From NCBI GenBank assembly GCA_013368325.1, contig JAACJK010000059.1:372001-436000 (forward strand): a stretch of 64,000 bases of DNA, written 5' to 3'. Every line of letters begins with the position of its first letter. The first letter of the stretch is position 1. Position numbers and translations under genes: made by a program. Of this stretch, positions 10,116-21,900 are shown piece by piece. The notes under the pieces are model-generated. The model was not told where the DNA came from. It worked only from the letters and a program-made list of their open reading frames with translations, and made no database searches. Source of the stretch: Ephemerocybe angulata (lineage: Eukaryota; Basidiomycota; Agaricomycetes; Agaricales; Psathyrellaceae).

Positions 10116-10568
10116 TCAATAATCACAGTGACATTATGCAAATCATAATATCATCACAGACACAGGCACCATCAATAACATCATTAATCTAGATCTGAGA
10201 TCTCATATTTGATGTATTATATTATAATAATGGCAGCTGTCATATGGACCTGCCAAATGATGGCACTGCCAATAAGCAATGTTACTAGAACTGATAGCTA
10301 AAATGGAACTGCCTGTAGGACCTCAGACACCCAATTCTGCCCAGCTCAGCCATTATGACAGCAGTTCTGCCAAGCACAGCCATTTTGTTGGCCCTGCCAA
10401 ACTGAGTTTGGAACAGCCAAAGGGTGGTCAGATCTGCCAATTGTGCCCTGGTTCAGCCACTTGGAAAATCTGGCCCAGCCAGCTCAGTTCAGCTAGCAGC
10501 TGTCCTCTATATTAAGTGGGGTGGCTGAAGCAATATTCACTCCACTTAATGTTGGTACAGCCAGGTGA
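9880..10568 (-). repeat. Right arm of long terminal inverted repeat
   Basis: Inverted counterpart of 5331-5733 plus 7264-7480, uninterrupted on this side. It therefore shows the original order of the arm: outer CTGCCA-rich part, then AATACATC, then the GATGTCATTGATGG units. The outer end reads TACAGCCAGGTGA. Confidence 0.6.
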
Positions 10569-10891
10569 CTGAGGTGCTTCCCACTCCAGAGGGCCATCTC
10601 CGATAAACTGGTTCTATCTTCCTCTATCACTCTCCCCTTCGCTGACATACTCCAGGCTGTCGTTGATCCCACTCATGTCGGTGGCCTTATCTTCATTGAC
10701 AGCAGGCGCAGGGGAGGATGGAGAGAGAGCGGGAACTAGGGAGACTCTGGTGCAGGAGCACCATGAGTGGGTGCAGGTGTCTGTGAGGTGTTTGTCAGTC
10801 CTAGGTCTGGCAACATAACATGGTACAGACCTCAAAGGGTGCAGCCTGAGGTTCCGTGGTTGGTTGAGTAGGCTCAGCCAGTGGAACAGGG

Positions 10892-12284
10892 GTGGCACCA
10901 GCATTGAAAAGCTGGGAGGTGGGGTGTGTTAGGTCAGGGTTGTGTATCAAGGCACTAGCTTTACTGACCATCCTTTTTGCCTTCCAGCCCTGTCCATCGC
11001 ACCGGTCGTCCCACCACACCCTAGTCAGCTTTCATCGCACATCCCAAGTTAAATCACGGCCCATACCTCAAATCGACGCTGCCGAAGACCGCGATCCAAC
11101 ACCCACCGGCCTGGGAGGACCGAAATCGAGACCCGCACGACCAGCGCATGTCAAAACTGCACAGACCCCGGGAACCCCCTGCCTGCACCGGCGACCTCAT
11201 CCTGCCATCAGACGATGGCCTCCGACATCGAGCTCAAGCAGAGTTGCTCACGCACCGCCGTTGTCGACACGAACCCGGACGGCAAAGCCTGCCACATTCA
11301 CGACGACGACAGTGCACCCACACCATCGCACACACCGTCCACTGACACCCAGAACCCTTGTCGTCGCTTTCCCCGCCGTCACACCGAACCTTGAAAGTCG
11401 AGCGCAGGTAGAGTCGACTGCGGATAGCGACGGTTGGGTGTCGAGAGGGAGAAGAAGAGCTAGATCAATGTGAGTACAGCCCGCTCTCATTCGAAATCAA
11501 TACTGAGCTGTCACTGTCGTCGTTTCCGCCACCCAGACACATCCCACCGACATCCTAGACCCTCGACACCGCCAAGATCTTCGCTGCCCGCAATGAGCAC
11601 CCTCAAATTTGAGACATCAGCACGCCATGTACAAGCCCGAACGGATGGCAGATGGAACACATACCTCGCGTCGTCGCGAACAGAAACCCCACTCCCACTG
11701 CCGCCGCCTCTCGCCCATTGAAACAACCAACTCCCTTGGCTAAAGAACGATCTGCGCTAACCCCTAGAATGGCAAAACCTGTGAACCAACCTGGTCCCAA
11801 AACCCCCACATTATTGAAACATCGCCAATCACAGAGAGTGCCTCCCGAGAGTAGAAGTAGAAAGGTACGTGTCTCGCCTGGTAGGGAAGGACTGCTCTGA
11901 ATTAGCCCTGCAGAAATCTTCAAAACAAAGCTAGATACGACTCAAGAGGAGCAGGAGACTGAAGAAGGGGCTCAAGGCGGAATTTTGAAGCCCCAAGGCC
12001 TGTTAACAAGTGCATCCCGAGCAACCCTCCGATCACTCAACGCGAATTATGTGCCAAGAAGCGGGAGAGAGAGGAACAGAAATGGAAAAAGGTGGGAGGA
12101 AGAGCAGCAGGCTCGAATACGCCTGCGGGAGAGCGACTCATGCATGATGCAATGGAAAATATCCCGCCTCCATCGACCTTCAAAGCCCATCCCAACTGAA
12201 ACACGCGCCACCGCCAACGATCACCCCAACGACGGCGATGGTGGAGCAAGCTGCATCGACAAGCACGTCAGTCTCGCGTCGTAG
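10892..12284 (+). pseudogene. Proline/threonine-rich gene remnant, unknown
   Basis: Composition changes sharply here to GC-rich, host-gene-like sequence. Three successive open frames (10892-11473, 11470-11900, 11985-12284) are rich in Pro, Thr, Arg and Ser, with possible splice boundaries near 11470 and 11862. The last contains LKPQGLLTSASRATLRSLNANYVP followed by charged, coiled-coil-like residues; I quote it only for its character. The frame appears to break near 12150, where another frame reads ENIPPPSTFKAHPN. I do not recognise the protein. It could be the 5' part of a host gene cut off by the retrotransposon that begins near 12.8 kb, or a captured fragment. Confidence 0.3.
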
Positions 12285-12805
12285 AGTAGAGAAAGGAGGC
12301 TGTACGTACCAGATCATGCTAATAAAATTGGTTTGCTCATCCACTTGGATGGTGATGCTGGTTGTAGGGTCGTAAGGTCAGCGGTGTCTTGGTGAAGAAC
12401 AGGTGGGACGGATTACCTTCGTTTGGTGCAAGAGGGTTGGGAGCGGTGCAGTGAGGATGCGCACTAGCCCAGGTTGTGCAGCACTAATCCAATCAAACTA
12501 TACACTCACAGTTGTCGACATCGCAATTGACCTATAGCCTGCTCGCTCACAGTGACTCGCTATACTCCCCGCAATGGTCTCAAAGCTACCACCATCGTTG
12601 AAAGTAAAAAGGCACCTTCCAATCCGACAACGACAGCTTGCGATCTCACCGTCTAACTGGCATGTCCATACCCTAGCGCGCCTTCCAACTAAGACCCAAG
12701 GCCACTATGTAGTACGAACATGTTGCAGACGCCAGACATTATGTAGTCATTAACAGAGCAAAATGCCGAGGGCCAAATTGCCGTGTGCAGCATCGGCCAC
12801 TTACC
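12285..12805. other. Unassigned interval left of copia element A
   Basis: No gene, LTR or repeat end could be identified. The expected 3' LTR of copia A is not here. Confidence 0.5.
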
Positions 12806-15800
12806 ACAGGTGCCCTTCTTCAGACGACAGACCCACTTCTCTCCATTTGGTCCTATCTCCTCAAACCCCTCTGGCTGCCGCATGTATACCTCGTACTCCT
12901 TCTCGATCTCGCCATTCAGGTAGGCATTGGAGATGTCAATGGTTTCGATGAATTCTCCTTTCAGAGCTGATTTGACAAGAGAAGTGCGAAGGGCTGCAAG
13001 TCGAGTGGTGGGAGAGAAGGTCTCATCGTAGTCGACTCCAGGCATTTGTGAGAAGCCTTGAGCAACAAGTCGGGCTTTGTAGCGGTCAATGGATCCATCT
13101 GAGTTATGCTTTACAATGAGTACCCATCGAGATCCAATGAGCTTCCGACCCTCAGGTAGTTCTGCTAGTTCCCAAGTGCCATTGGCCCTATGAGCCTCCA
13201 TCTCCTTCTGAATAGCTGCGAGCCAGAACTCCTTGTTTGGGCTTAGTGATCACCACGGGTTTCCCGCGGCTCCCATGGGAGTGACCCGGACCCGGACCCA
13301 GGCATGACCCTTACCCGCGGTGCACGGGTTTTCCCGTCAAAACGAGCCCAAAAACGGCCAAATCGGCCAGTTTTTGGGCGAGATATGAGTCTTTTAGTGA
13401 AAGACTCATATCTCGCCCAGTTTCTGCCTGATTGGGCCGTTCTTGGGCTCTTTTTGAAGGGGACGGGTCTGGAAATGATGACCCGGACCCGGCCCGCACC
13501 CGCAATTTGGCCTGCGGGTCACGGGTTTCCAAAACCCGTGGTGAACACTATTTGGGCTTGCAAGGGCCTCACTGTAGTTTCTGGGAGCATCTCCAGGTCG
13601 AGTGGCAGCACCGAAAGCTTGCTTATACTTGTCGACAGCCATCATCAGGCACATTTCTGTAGCAATGGCACCAGGGATGATCTCATCATAGTCAACATCG
13701 TAGAGGCCAAGAAGGGCAGCAACAATGGGAGTGGCTCTGAGTGCACTTTCCACATCAACTGGTTCCTCGTCTTTGTCCATGTCGCTCTGAGTAAGCGGTG
13801 GATTGACTTCCTGTTCACCCCCTCGATCCTCTGCTTCCTCAGTATTGTCATGATCTGCACCCCCTCTATCTGCATTGTCTGCACCCCCTTGACGTCGTTT
13901 CACGGGTTTTCTAGTGGCTCTGCGTACTCCACCACCCAGCAGATGGTAATCTGTGACTTTAACCGTTGATCGTACAGGTCTATTGGACGTTGAAGGCTGT
14001 GGTTGGGGAGCTTTGGTAGGGGCCTTTGCTGCAGGGACAGGGATGCGTGACTGTGGTGGTGGTGGAGGGGGGAATTGTGGAGCAGGAATGGTAGCAGTCT
14101 CATCTTCATCTGACGATGCCTCGTCGATGTGAGCAGGATCTGGCTTGGGTGTAGGAGAGATGACCGGCCTTGATGTTGGGTCAAAGGGCATGCGCTCACG
14201 CGAAGGTGTATGTGGTACTGGATCATTATGGTGGCGTATAGGTGTAGTTGGACCCTGGGTGATGTCCTCATTGATGTCGTCATTGTCCGTGGTATCCTCA
14301 TAATCGCCAGGGAAAGGGTTCTCCTGTTCCTCAACATCAGCATTGTTGGTGTCAGGAGGGATAGCTTGTGCTTTTTCACCTCCATCTCCATCAGGAGGGT
14401 TACCACCAGGTGGAGCCTCATCCTCGATAGGAGTACCTTCTGGCCATAAACTGTGTATAGTCAGAGTAGCAGGAGGGGCCTGTGATGCACCTTTTGTCGA
14501 CAAGCCAGGGAAGTCGGTTTCATCAAAGACGACATCCCGGGCGACAGAAACAGTTTTGGTGACAGGGTTATAGACCTTCCAACCTTTGTAGCCATCTGAG
14601 AATCCAATGAAGATGCAAGGGACCAAATGGGGTTCAAGGTTCTTTCGATCCTTGCGCAGCACATTGACGTAGACTCGGCAGCCAAAGACGCGGTACATGG
14701 AGAGATCAGGTTTTGCATCATGCCACACAGCGTATGAGGTGGTATCAGACACAGAGGACGAAGGGGTGGCATTGAGAATATGTGTGAGGTAGAGGACAGC
14801 AGCTCCCCAGAAGGAGGGAGGTAGCTTGGCCTGATTGAGCATAGCGACAATGCCCTCAGCTAGAGTCCTGTTAAGGCGCTCAGCAACACCATTTTACTGT
14901 GGGGTGGCTCGGACGGTGTGCTGTCTGGTGATCCCCTTTTCATCACACCAAGCATCAAAGTCCTTGCTGATGTATTCCCCTCCCTTGTCATCCCGTAGCT
15001 CCTTAACAAGTTTCCCATGCTTCCGTTCGCATCATGCAACGAAGGCCTTGAACTCGGTGAAGGCATCACTCTTCCTTTTCAGGAGGCAAACTTCCTTGTA
15101 GCGTGAGTAATCATCAATGAACACTATCCAGTATAGGTAACCATTTGGTGTCATTGTTTGTAGAGGACCATGGAGGTCACTGTGGATACGGCCAAGGAGC
15201 TCAGTGGAACGATGCAAGGCAAGGGATGGGAATGGGTCGCAATGTTGCTTCCCAGCTATGCAGTCCTTGCAGACATCCATCATCTTCAACTCTGGTTCGA
15301 CGACGATGCCAGTGGCTAGGTTCTGTCTCAGCATAGTCCTGAGCCGATCTCTCCCAATATGTCCAAGACATTGGTGCAATAGATCTCGGCTGACGTACTT
15401 CATTAAGAACGCCTCCTCAACCTGATTGTCCAGTGTGATTCCATCAAGCCTCCCTGTTGTCCCATGGATTGATGCTGTCAAGACAAGCTCCCGATCCTTG
15501 CTATAAAAGCACATCTGCTCTCCCTCTATTACCACACACATCTTACTGTTTCGAATGACTGATAGAACTGAGGTACATATAGAACATTGTTGAAGATGAC
15601 TGTCCTGCCTGTCCGCCCATTCACTACTGGTTGAAACCACACCTGACCCTTCTTAGTCACCCAAACTATCTGATCGTTGGCTAGCTGTACACTGCAGTGA
15701 GCTCTCGTCTGGTCTGTACGGGCTGCTGGGCTGCCGGCGTAGGTCGCCCAGGGAGCGATGCAAACATTGACGATGTTGCGAAGCCATTTCAGGTTGGGTG

Positions 15801-16574
15801 TCATATGTTTGGTAGCTCCTGAGTCTGGATTCCAAGGATCATTAGCGGTGAGTTTTGAACGAGGGGAGTAACGTGGACGACGAACTGCGGGAGTCCTGAT
15901 GTGGGCGACCGAAGCCATCATGGCTGATTCCATGGGTGTGAGAGGTGTCTCAGGTGAATTGGTGATAGCGCTCTTGGCTTCCTCCTTCTTCTTCTCCCAC
16001 TCGATGCGAGCAAGGACGTAGCAGTTCTTGGAGTCATGAGTGGGGTTGGCACCATGATGCATGCAGGTGAACTTGTTTGGCCTCCTGTCAACCTTCTTCT
16101 TGTCGTTGGTGGTGAGGGCTGCAGCAGAGGTGCCTTCAGCAAGAGCAGTGTTGCGTGCAAGAGCATCTTCTGCAATCAGAGCTTCCATGATGGCATTGGG
16201 ATTGCTGCCGATGTCAAGGAGATTGAGCGTGCGACGAAGGGCATCAGCACTTGCTGGGAGACCAATGGGGATGATGCTGTTGGCCAGCTCACGTGCAAGT
16301 GTGGTCGCCTGATATCCAGGGGTATAGGAGGATGGGATGTAGTGCTCAGCGAATCCAGCAGCTTGTGCCATGGGAATCCTTTCGTCGACAGCATAGGTGC
16401 GCTCGGTGGACTTCTTGTCCTTCAAGGGTCGCAGGATAGGGACCATGACTTGGCTTACATCCTCAGGCATGTATGATGGCCCAGGAGGAAGGAGAGAGCT
16501 GAGGCGTGCAGCGAGGGCGATGGTGCGGTTTCCATACTGCTGGAACGACTCGTTCTCGTTACCAGGAGAGCCCA
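12806..16574 (-). pseudogene. Copia A gag C-terminus, protease, integrase and partial reverse transcriptase
   Basis: Minus-strand order: gag C-terminal part, a CMHHGANPTHDSKNC knuckle near 16060, protease DSGATKHMTP near 15815, integrase HHCC zinc finger (HQCLGHIG through CKDCIAGKQH, about 15370-15260), D of the catalytic triad in RIHSDLHGPL and FIDDYS, then reverse transcriptase with SRWVLIVKHN and ETIDISNAYLNG. Breaks: a frameshift near 15565, a TGA at 15032-15034, a TAA at 14894-14896 where relatives read QQNGV, the MITE at 13244-13550, and the truncation at 12806. Both stops fit C-to-T changes on one strand. The 14.0-14.5 kb stretch is the proline-rich linker between integrase and reverse transcriptase, not a separate gene. 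Confidence 0.85.
13244..13550. mobile_element. 307-bp hAT MITE, foldback type
   Basis: Flanked by a perfect 8-bp duplication TTTGGGCT (13236-13243 and 13551-13558). The ends are TAGTGATCACCACGGGTTT on the left and, inverted, TAGTGTTCACCACGGGTTT on the right, which match the ends of the full hAT element at 16583-26625 (TAGTGTTCACCA). The interior is itself an imperfect palindrome centred near 13398, where AGTCTTTTAGTGAAAGACT folds back on itself. The MITE interrupts copia A reverse transcriptase between EALASPN and the MEAHRANGTWEL segment. It codes for nothing and probably depends on the transposase of the same hAT family. Confidence 0.9.
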
Positions 16575-18565
16575 TCTGTATGTAGTGTTCACCATGGGAC
16601 CGGGAACCCGCACGGGTTTTTGACCCATCCCGCATAGGGTTAGGGTCCGGGACCCCAAATCGGGACCCCAGCCCAAACCCGTACCCGCCGACGGGACTTG
16701 GGGGGATTTTGCCGCCGCGGGGCAGCCTTTATCTGCCTCGGCCGCTTAGCTCAACTGTACAGTTGGAGCACGGCAGCCAAGCCACATCTCAGAACCCTCT
16801 CGACAGCAAAAAAAGCTTCACTCTGGCATTCTGAATTCCCGCCACTCAGAGACCAACACTCAACTTAGACTTATGGGTACGTCTCACAAAGTCTTACATT
16901 TCAAGAGTCAGACTAACCACATACCAGCAAACAATAAGAAACGCAAGGCATCGTCGTCTATCAACGACGCCGACGCAAACTCGACCAAGACTTCTAAAAG
17001 CGGCCACCTACTCAAGGCGACTGCAAAGGCGACAGCGAAACTCACGGCACCCATCTCGACCTTCGTGAAAAAGGTCAAGTCAAAGAAAAAAGCCAAGACA
17101 TCGGCGGCCTCGTCCGATGCCGAGTCCACCGCCCCCAGCCAGCACGATGGCACGTCCGCCATCGAGGTCCCGACGGACAACGAAGACGGTCCTATCTCGG
17201 TTGCAGACTCCTCTGAGGAGAGCGATGTCGATGACAACCATGGCGACAACGGCGGGTCCGATGATCTGACGGAAGGTGAGTAAATTTTTGCTGTCCTTAT
17301 CGTCGTACTCACCTGGGTATAGCACCTCGCCCGAAGGGCATGAAGGCACCCGTCTATGTGTTCTTCAAGCCCGATCCCGTCTACGAGCTGAAAGACGGGC
17401 GCCCATGCCACGTCTTCACCTGTGCTGCTGCCCACTGCCGATGCCCCACCACCGCCGTCTGCCGCTACCTCGACACCAAGGACTCGAACTCGACAAGCGG
17501 CCTCCGCAAGCATGCCAAAAAGTGCTGGGGTGCCGAGGCCCTGAAGGCTGCTCAAAACGCTGCCGACGCGAACACAGTCCGTAGCTCTGGAATCCTTGCA
17601 TTGGGCTCGTTCTCGGGTGCGATCGACAAAATTTTCGAACATCTTGGCAAAGGAAGGGTCACCTATTCCCATCGCGCGCACATGAAGGTTGAGTCTCGGT
17701 CAGTACAAGTTCATATACGTCATCACATCTGGCTGACTTACCTTGACAGCGCCAAATGCGTACGCTGGGTCGCCGAGAGCCTCCGGCCTGCTGGTATCAT
17801 CGGCGACTGGGGGTTCCTCTCCATCGCCAAGACCGGCCGCCCCGACCACTACATTCCCTCCCCTCGACCGTTTCTCGCGACTTGAAGAACGTGTTCACGA
17901 AGTCCCGTAACCGAATCGCTAAGTACCTGCAGGTAAGAGTTTGTTCCAATGAATGAGAGTACAAAACTTACCTGGTACGTAGGAATACGATGGCGCCTTG
18001 AGCTTCGCCACCGACGCATGGACGTCCCCAAACCACCGGGCCTTCGTGGCCTTCACCGTCCACCTCGAGCACAACGGTGTCCCACTCTCCCTCCTCCTTG
18101 ACTTCGTTGAGGTCCCGCGGTCCCATTCGGGCATGAACTTGGCGATGGAGTTCACAAAGCTCCTGTCGGATTTCGGAATAGAAGAGAAGGTCAGTCCAGT
18201 TCTCATTGTAGAATTAACTTTGACTTACCACGCGCATAGATTTTGAGCGTCACTTGTGACAACGCGACGAACAACGACTCGATGGTCACCGAGCTCGCCA
18301 AACATGTCGACGCCTTCCCCGGTGCAGCTGCTCAGACGCGCTGCTTCACCCACATCGTCAACCTCTCAGCCAAGTCCCTCATTTGGGTCTTCGACGCGCC
18401 CGAGAAGGAGGGCGAGGAGGATGGGGGCGATGGTAGGGTAGCAGCAGAGTTGGCGATGCTTGGGGAGGATGTTGTAGGCGATGATGGTGATGCCGACGGA
18501 GATCTTGATGACGAGCTGGAGGACGAGGACGAGGACGAGCTCGCTGGGGTCTTTGATGCCGAAGG

Positions 18566-18943
18566 TATCAAACTGTTAAGTTTGGATAAGTTCTGACCAC
18601 GTCTGTGAGTGGGAAGAGTTCGATTAGACTTGTAATAACTATACGATATACATGATACACACCTGTGAGTGGGAAGAGTTCGATGGGGACTCAACCGCTC
18701 ACAGTGTGGACTATATACTGTATGAGAACAATGATCGATCTATTTACAGAACAATAAAGTCAGAGAACAATGATCAATCTATCTATAGAATAATAAAGTG
18801 ACAACCATCGATAGAATGATAGATGGAATGATTGATAGAATAGAATGATGAAAGAATGACAGATTGAATGATGAAATGAAAGAAGCGTCAAAAAGCTATG
18901 TATCAAATAATGATGAAGGTAACATGAGCATTGCCTTCTAACA
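18566..18943 (-). repeat. Copia B 3' LTR
   Basis: On the minus strand it begins TGTTAGAAGGCAATGC and ends GTTTGATA. It matches 23891-24268 over its full length. Two copies of CTGTGAGTGGGAAGAG about 65 bp apart lie near its 3' end in element orientation. Confidence 0.92.
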
Positions 18944-18955
18944 CACCCCCTTAAT
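18944..18955 (-). other. Copia B polypurine tract
   Basis: TTAAGGGGGTG on the minus strand lies directly before the 3' LTR, as expected for plus-strand priming. Confidence 0.75.
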
Positions 18956-18971
18956 GTGATGTCTCTGAATC

Positions 18972-21900
18972 CTATTCGAGTCCAAGCGCAAGTCGATGCT
19001 TCTGAATAGCGACTTTGGGGAGTGGTTTGGTGAAAATATCAGCAATCATGTCGCCAGTAGGGAGAAAATGAACAGTGATGTTGCCTCGCTTGATAGCGTC
19101 TCGGATCCAGTGCATCTTGATGTCGATGTGCTTCATGCGCCCATGGTTCTCTGGGTTCTTGAGTACCTTGAGGGCTGACTGGTTGTCGACCATGAGAGGT
19201 GAGGGTCCTTGCATGTTGTAGCCAAGTTCGCCCAACAGTGTCCTCATCCAGATGATATCTCTGCCTGCACTCAAAGCGGCGACGTATTCAGCCTCAGTAG
19301 ATGAGTTGGCAACAATCGTTTGCTTCTTCGCGGACCAGCTAACTGCCCCAGAGCCTATCTTGATGACGAAGCCAGAGGTTGAGCGCCGAGTGTCGAGGCA
19401 CCCAGCATGGTCAGCGTCGCTGTAGGCTTGGAAGAGCTCTGAGGACATCTCGCCTCCGTCATTGCGATATGTCAGCTTGAGATCCATGGTGCCCTTTAGA
19501 TAGCGGAAGACATGCTTAACCGCTTTCCAGTGGATGGGTCCAGGATTGGAGTTGTACTGAGCGAGCTTGGCGACGGCATACGCAATGTCTGGTCGGGTTG
19601 CAACAGCAAGGTATATTAGGGCACCAACCGTGTTCATGTATGGGACACCCTTCATGGTTTCAGTGTCGCCTGGAGCAGGAACGTACTTCATGAGTTGAGA
19701 TCCACTTCCTGGATCTATTGGGGTGGACACCGGGTGGCAGTCTTCCATGTTGAAGCGTTTGAGCATGTCGAGGATGTACTGGGTCTGGGATAGGCAAAGG
19801 ATGCGATTGGGTTGGTCATATTCGACCTTGATGCTGAGGAGATAGGTGGTTGGGCCAAGGTCCTTCAGTTTGAAGACCTTACGGAGCGAGTCCTTCAGCC
19901 ACTTGATCTTCTCCTGGCTTGGTGACATGATAGTGATGTCATCGACGAAGACAGGAAGAGTGATCCGAATGTCGTCCATCTCCCAAGTGTAGATGCTCGG
20001 ATCCGACTTGATTTGGACGAACCCTAGAGCTTCCAACTCCTTCACCAGTACCTGGTACCAAAGTCTGCCGCTCTGCTTTAGACCATAGAGGCCTTTATTC
20101 AGGCGACATACCCACACCTTTCCATCTGGACCCTTAACCTCAAAACCAGGAGCCTGCTTCATGTAGACCTCGTAGTCATCTTCGATCTTGCCATTGAGAT
20201 AGGCGTTGTCGATGTCGATAGACTCGATGAAGTCACCATTCATGGCAGCCTTGGCAAGGGCTGTGCGAAGGGAGGTAAGGCGAGCTGTTGGTGCCCAGGT
20301 TTGATCGTAGTCCTGTCCAGAGATCTGCGAGTACCCTTTTGCCACAAGTCGCGCTTTGTACTGGTCGATGGTACCATCTTCCTTGCGTTTGACGAGGAAG
20401 ACCCATCGCGAGCCGACTACCTTTCTCCCTTCCGGAAGCTCGACCAAGTCCCAGGTGCCATTCGCAATGAGAGCGTCAATCTCTGCTTGGGCAGCTGCGA
20501 GCCAGAATTCGCCATCCGGGCCATTGAAGGCTTGTTCGGGTGTCTGTGGTGAGTCATGAGGTCGCGTGGCTGCTCCAAATGCTGTCTGCACCGCCGCCTG
20601 CAACCTATCATATGCCATGTAGTAGGCCATAGATGTGCCCACATCGTTACAAAAGACGTCGAGTGGGAGGTCGTACATGGTCTGAATTGAATCGAAGATG
20701 GGAGTAGCTCGTAGGGCTTGTTCCATATCAACATCATCATCTCCTGCCTGAAAATCCTCAGCAACGAGTGGTGGTATCTCGGCCAAGTTTTCCTCCTGAA
20801 TAGGTGGCAGATTGTTTCTGTTGTCACCCCCTCGATCTGCCACCACATCACCCCCTTGACGTCGAGCGTGTGGTTGAGTGCCTCGTTGTTGCACCCCATG
20901 GAGCAGCTGGAAGTCTGTCAACGCTCTGGTGGAGGCACGAACAGGACGTGTGCTCTGCGACACCAAGGGAGGTGCACCGACAGGACGTGGAATGAACGAG
21001 GGCTGAGGAGGAGGATCAGGGAAAGCAGGAGCAGAAATAGGACCAATTTCAGGGGACGGAGGCGTGAAGGGAGATTCAGGTATGGCAGGTTTGGTCTGGG
21101 TTTGGCGTGTTGGACTAGGAGGAGTAGAGGGATGATACTCTGGTCGACGTGTGTCTGCTTTAGGCGCGGAGCCTTGTGCAGGTCATTTGGGAGTGCGCAC
21201 CGCTGGGTTCTCTCCATCGTCATCACTATCACTCTCATCGGAATCGTCGTTGCAATGATTAGGAGGAGGTGGAGGAGATGGGAGAATGACGGGTGGCTTA
21301 GCAGGTAGTGGCATAGGATCATTAGCAGCGTCTGGCCATATGTCCCGAATGCCGACAGGTACCTGAACCTGTGGATTGGCTTTGGTCGATAGTCCTGGGA
21401 AGGATTTCTTGTCGAAGATGATGTCGCGTGATATGACGACTTTCTTCGTGCTTGGGTTGTAGCACTTCCAGCCCTTGTATCCTGGTTCGAAACCAATAAA
21501 GATACAGAGTTCTGCATGTGGTTGGAGGTTGGTGCAGTCTTTTCGTATGATGTTTACGAATGCACGGCAGCCAAAGTCTCGGAACATGGAGATATCAGGC
21601 TTGGATTTGTGCCAAACTTCATAGGAGGTCGTGTTTGAAAGCACAGAGGAGGGGGTGGCATTGAGGATCTCGGTGTAGTAGAGTACGGCGGCGCCCCAGA
21701 ACATCATAGGGAGAGATGCCTGGTTGAGCATGGCGATTACGCCTTCAGCCAGGGTGCGGTTCAGACGTTTGCTAACACCATTCTGCTGAGGCGTAGCCTT
21801 GACGGTGTGCTGGCGTGTGATCCCACGTTCTGTGCACCAAGACTCGAAGTTCTTGCCAATGTATTCTCCTCCTTTGTCGTCGTGGAGCTCCTTGACCTTG

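Larger units (their letters stand above)
5331..10568. mobile_element. Large element with very long, degenerate terminal inverted repeats
   Basis: Outer left sequence starting TCACCAGCTGTACCAATATTAAG is mirrored by the outer right sequence, whose reverse complement reads TCACCTGGCTGTACCAACAT. The similarity continues through CACTTAATATAGAG, CTATTGGCAGTG and ATAATACAT. The left arm is interrupted at about 5734 by 1.5 kb (foldback plus TIR element 2) and resumes at 7264 with the part that matches 10220-9880 inverted. The arms together are therefore at least 500 bp. The interior holds a broken PD-(D/E)XK-like gene on the minus strand and several families of direct repeats. No TSD is visible and no transposase was recognised. 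It could be an old nonautonomous derivative of a long-TIR DNA transposon; the superfamily is not assigned. Confidence 0.6.

Noticed and set aside
13406..14842. Separate proline-rich gene of 478 codons
   Set aside because: It is the integrase C-terminus and linker of copia A, ending in MITE sequence.
16735..16800. tRNA-like half (CTTAGCTCAAC...GTTGGAGCAC) upstream of the hAT transposase
   Set aside because: It resembles a D-arm/A-box region but has no B box downstream; treated as chance or promoter sequence.
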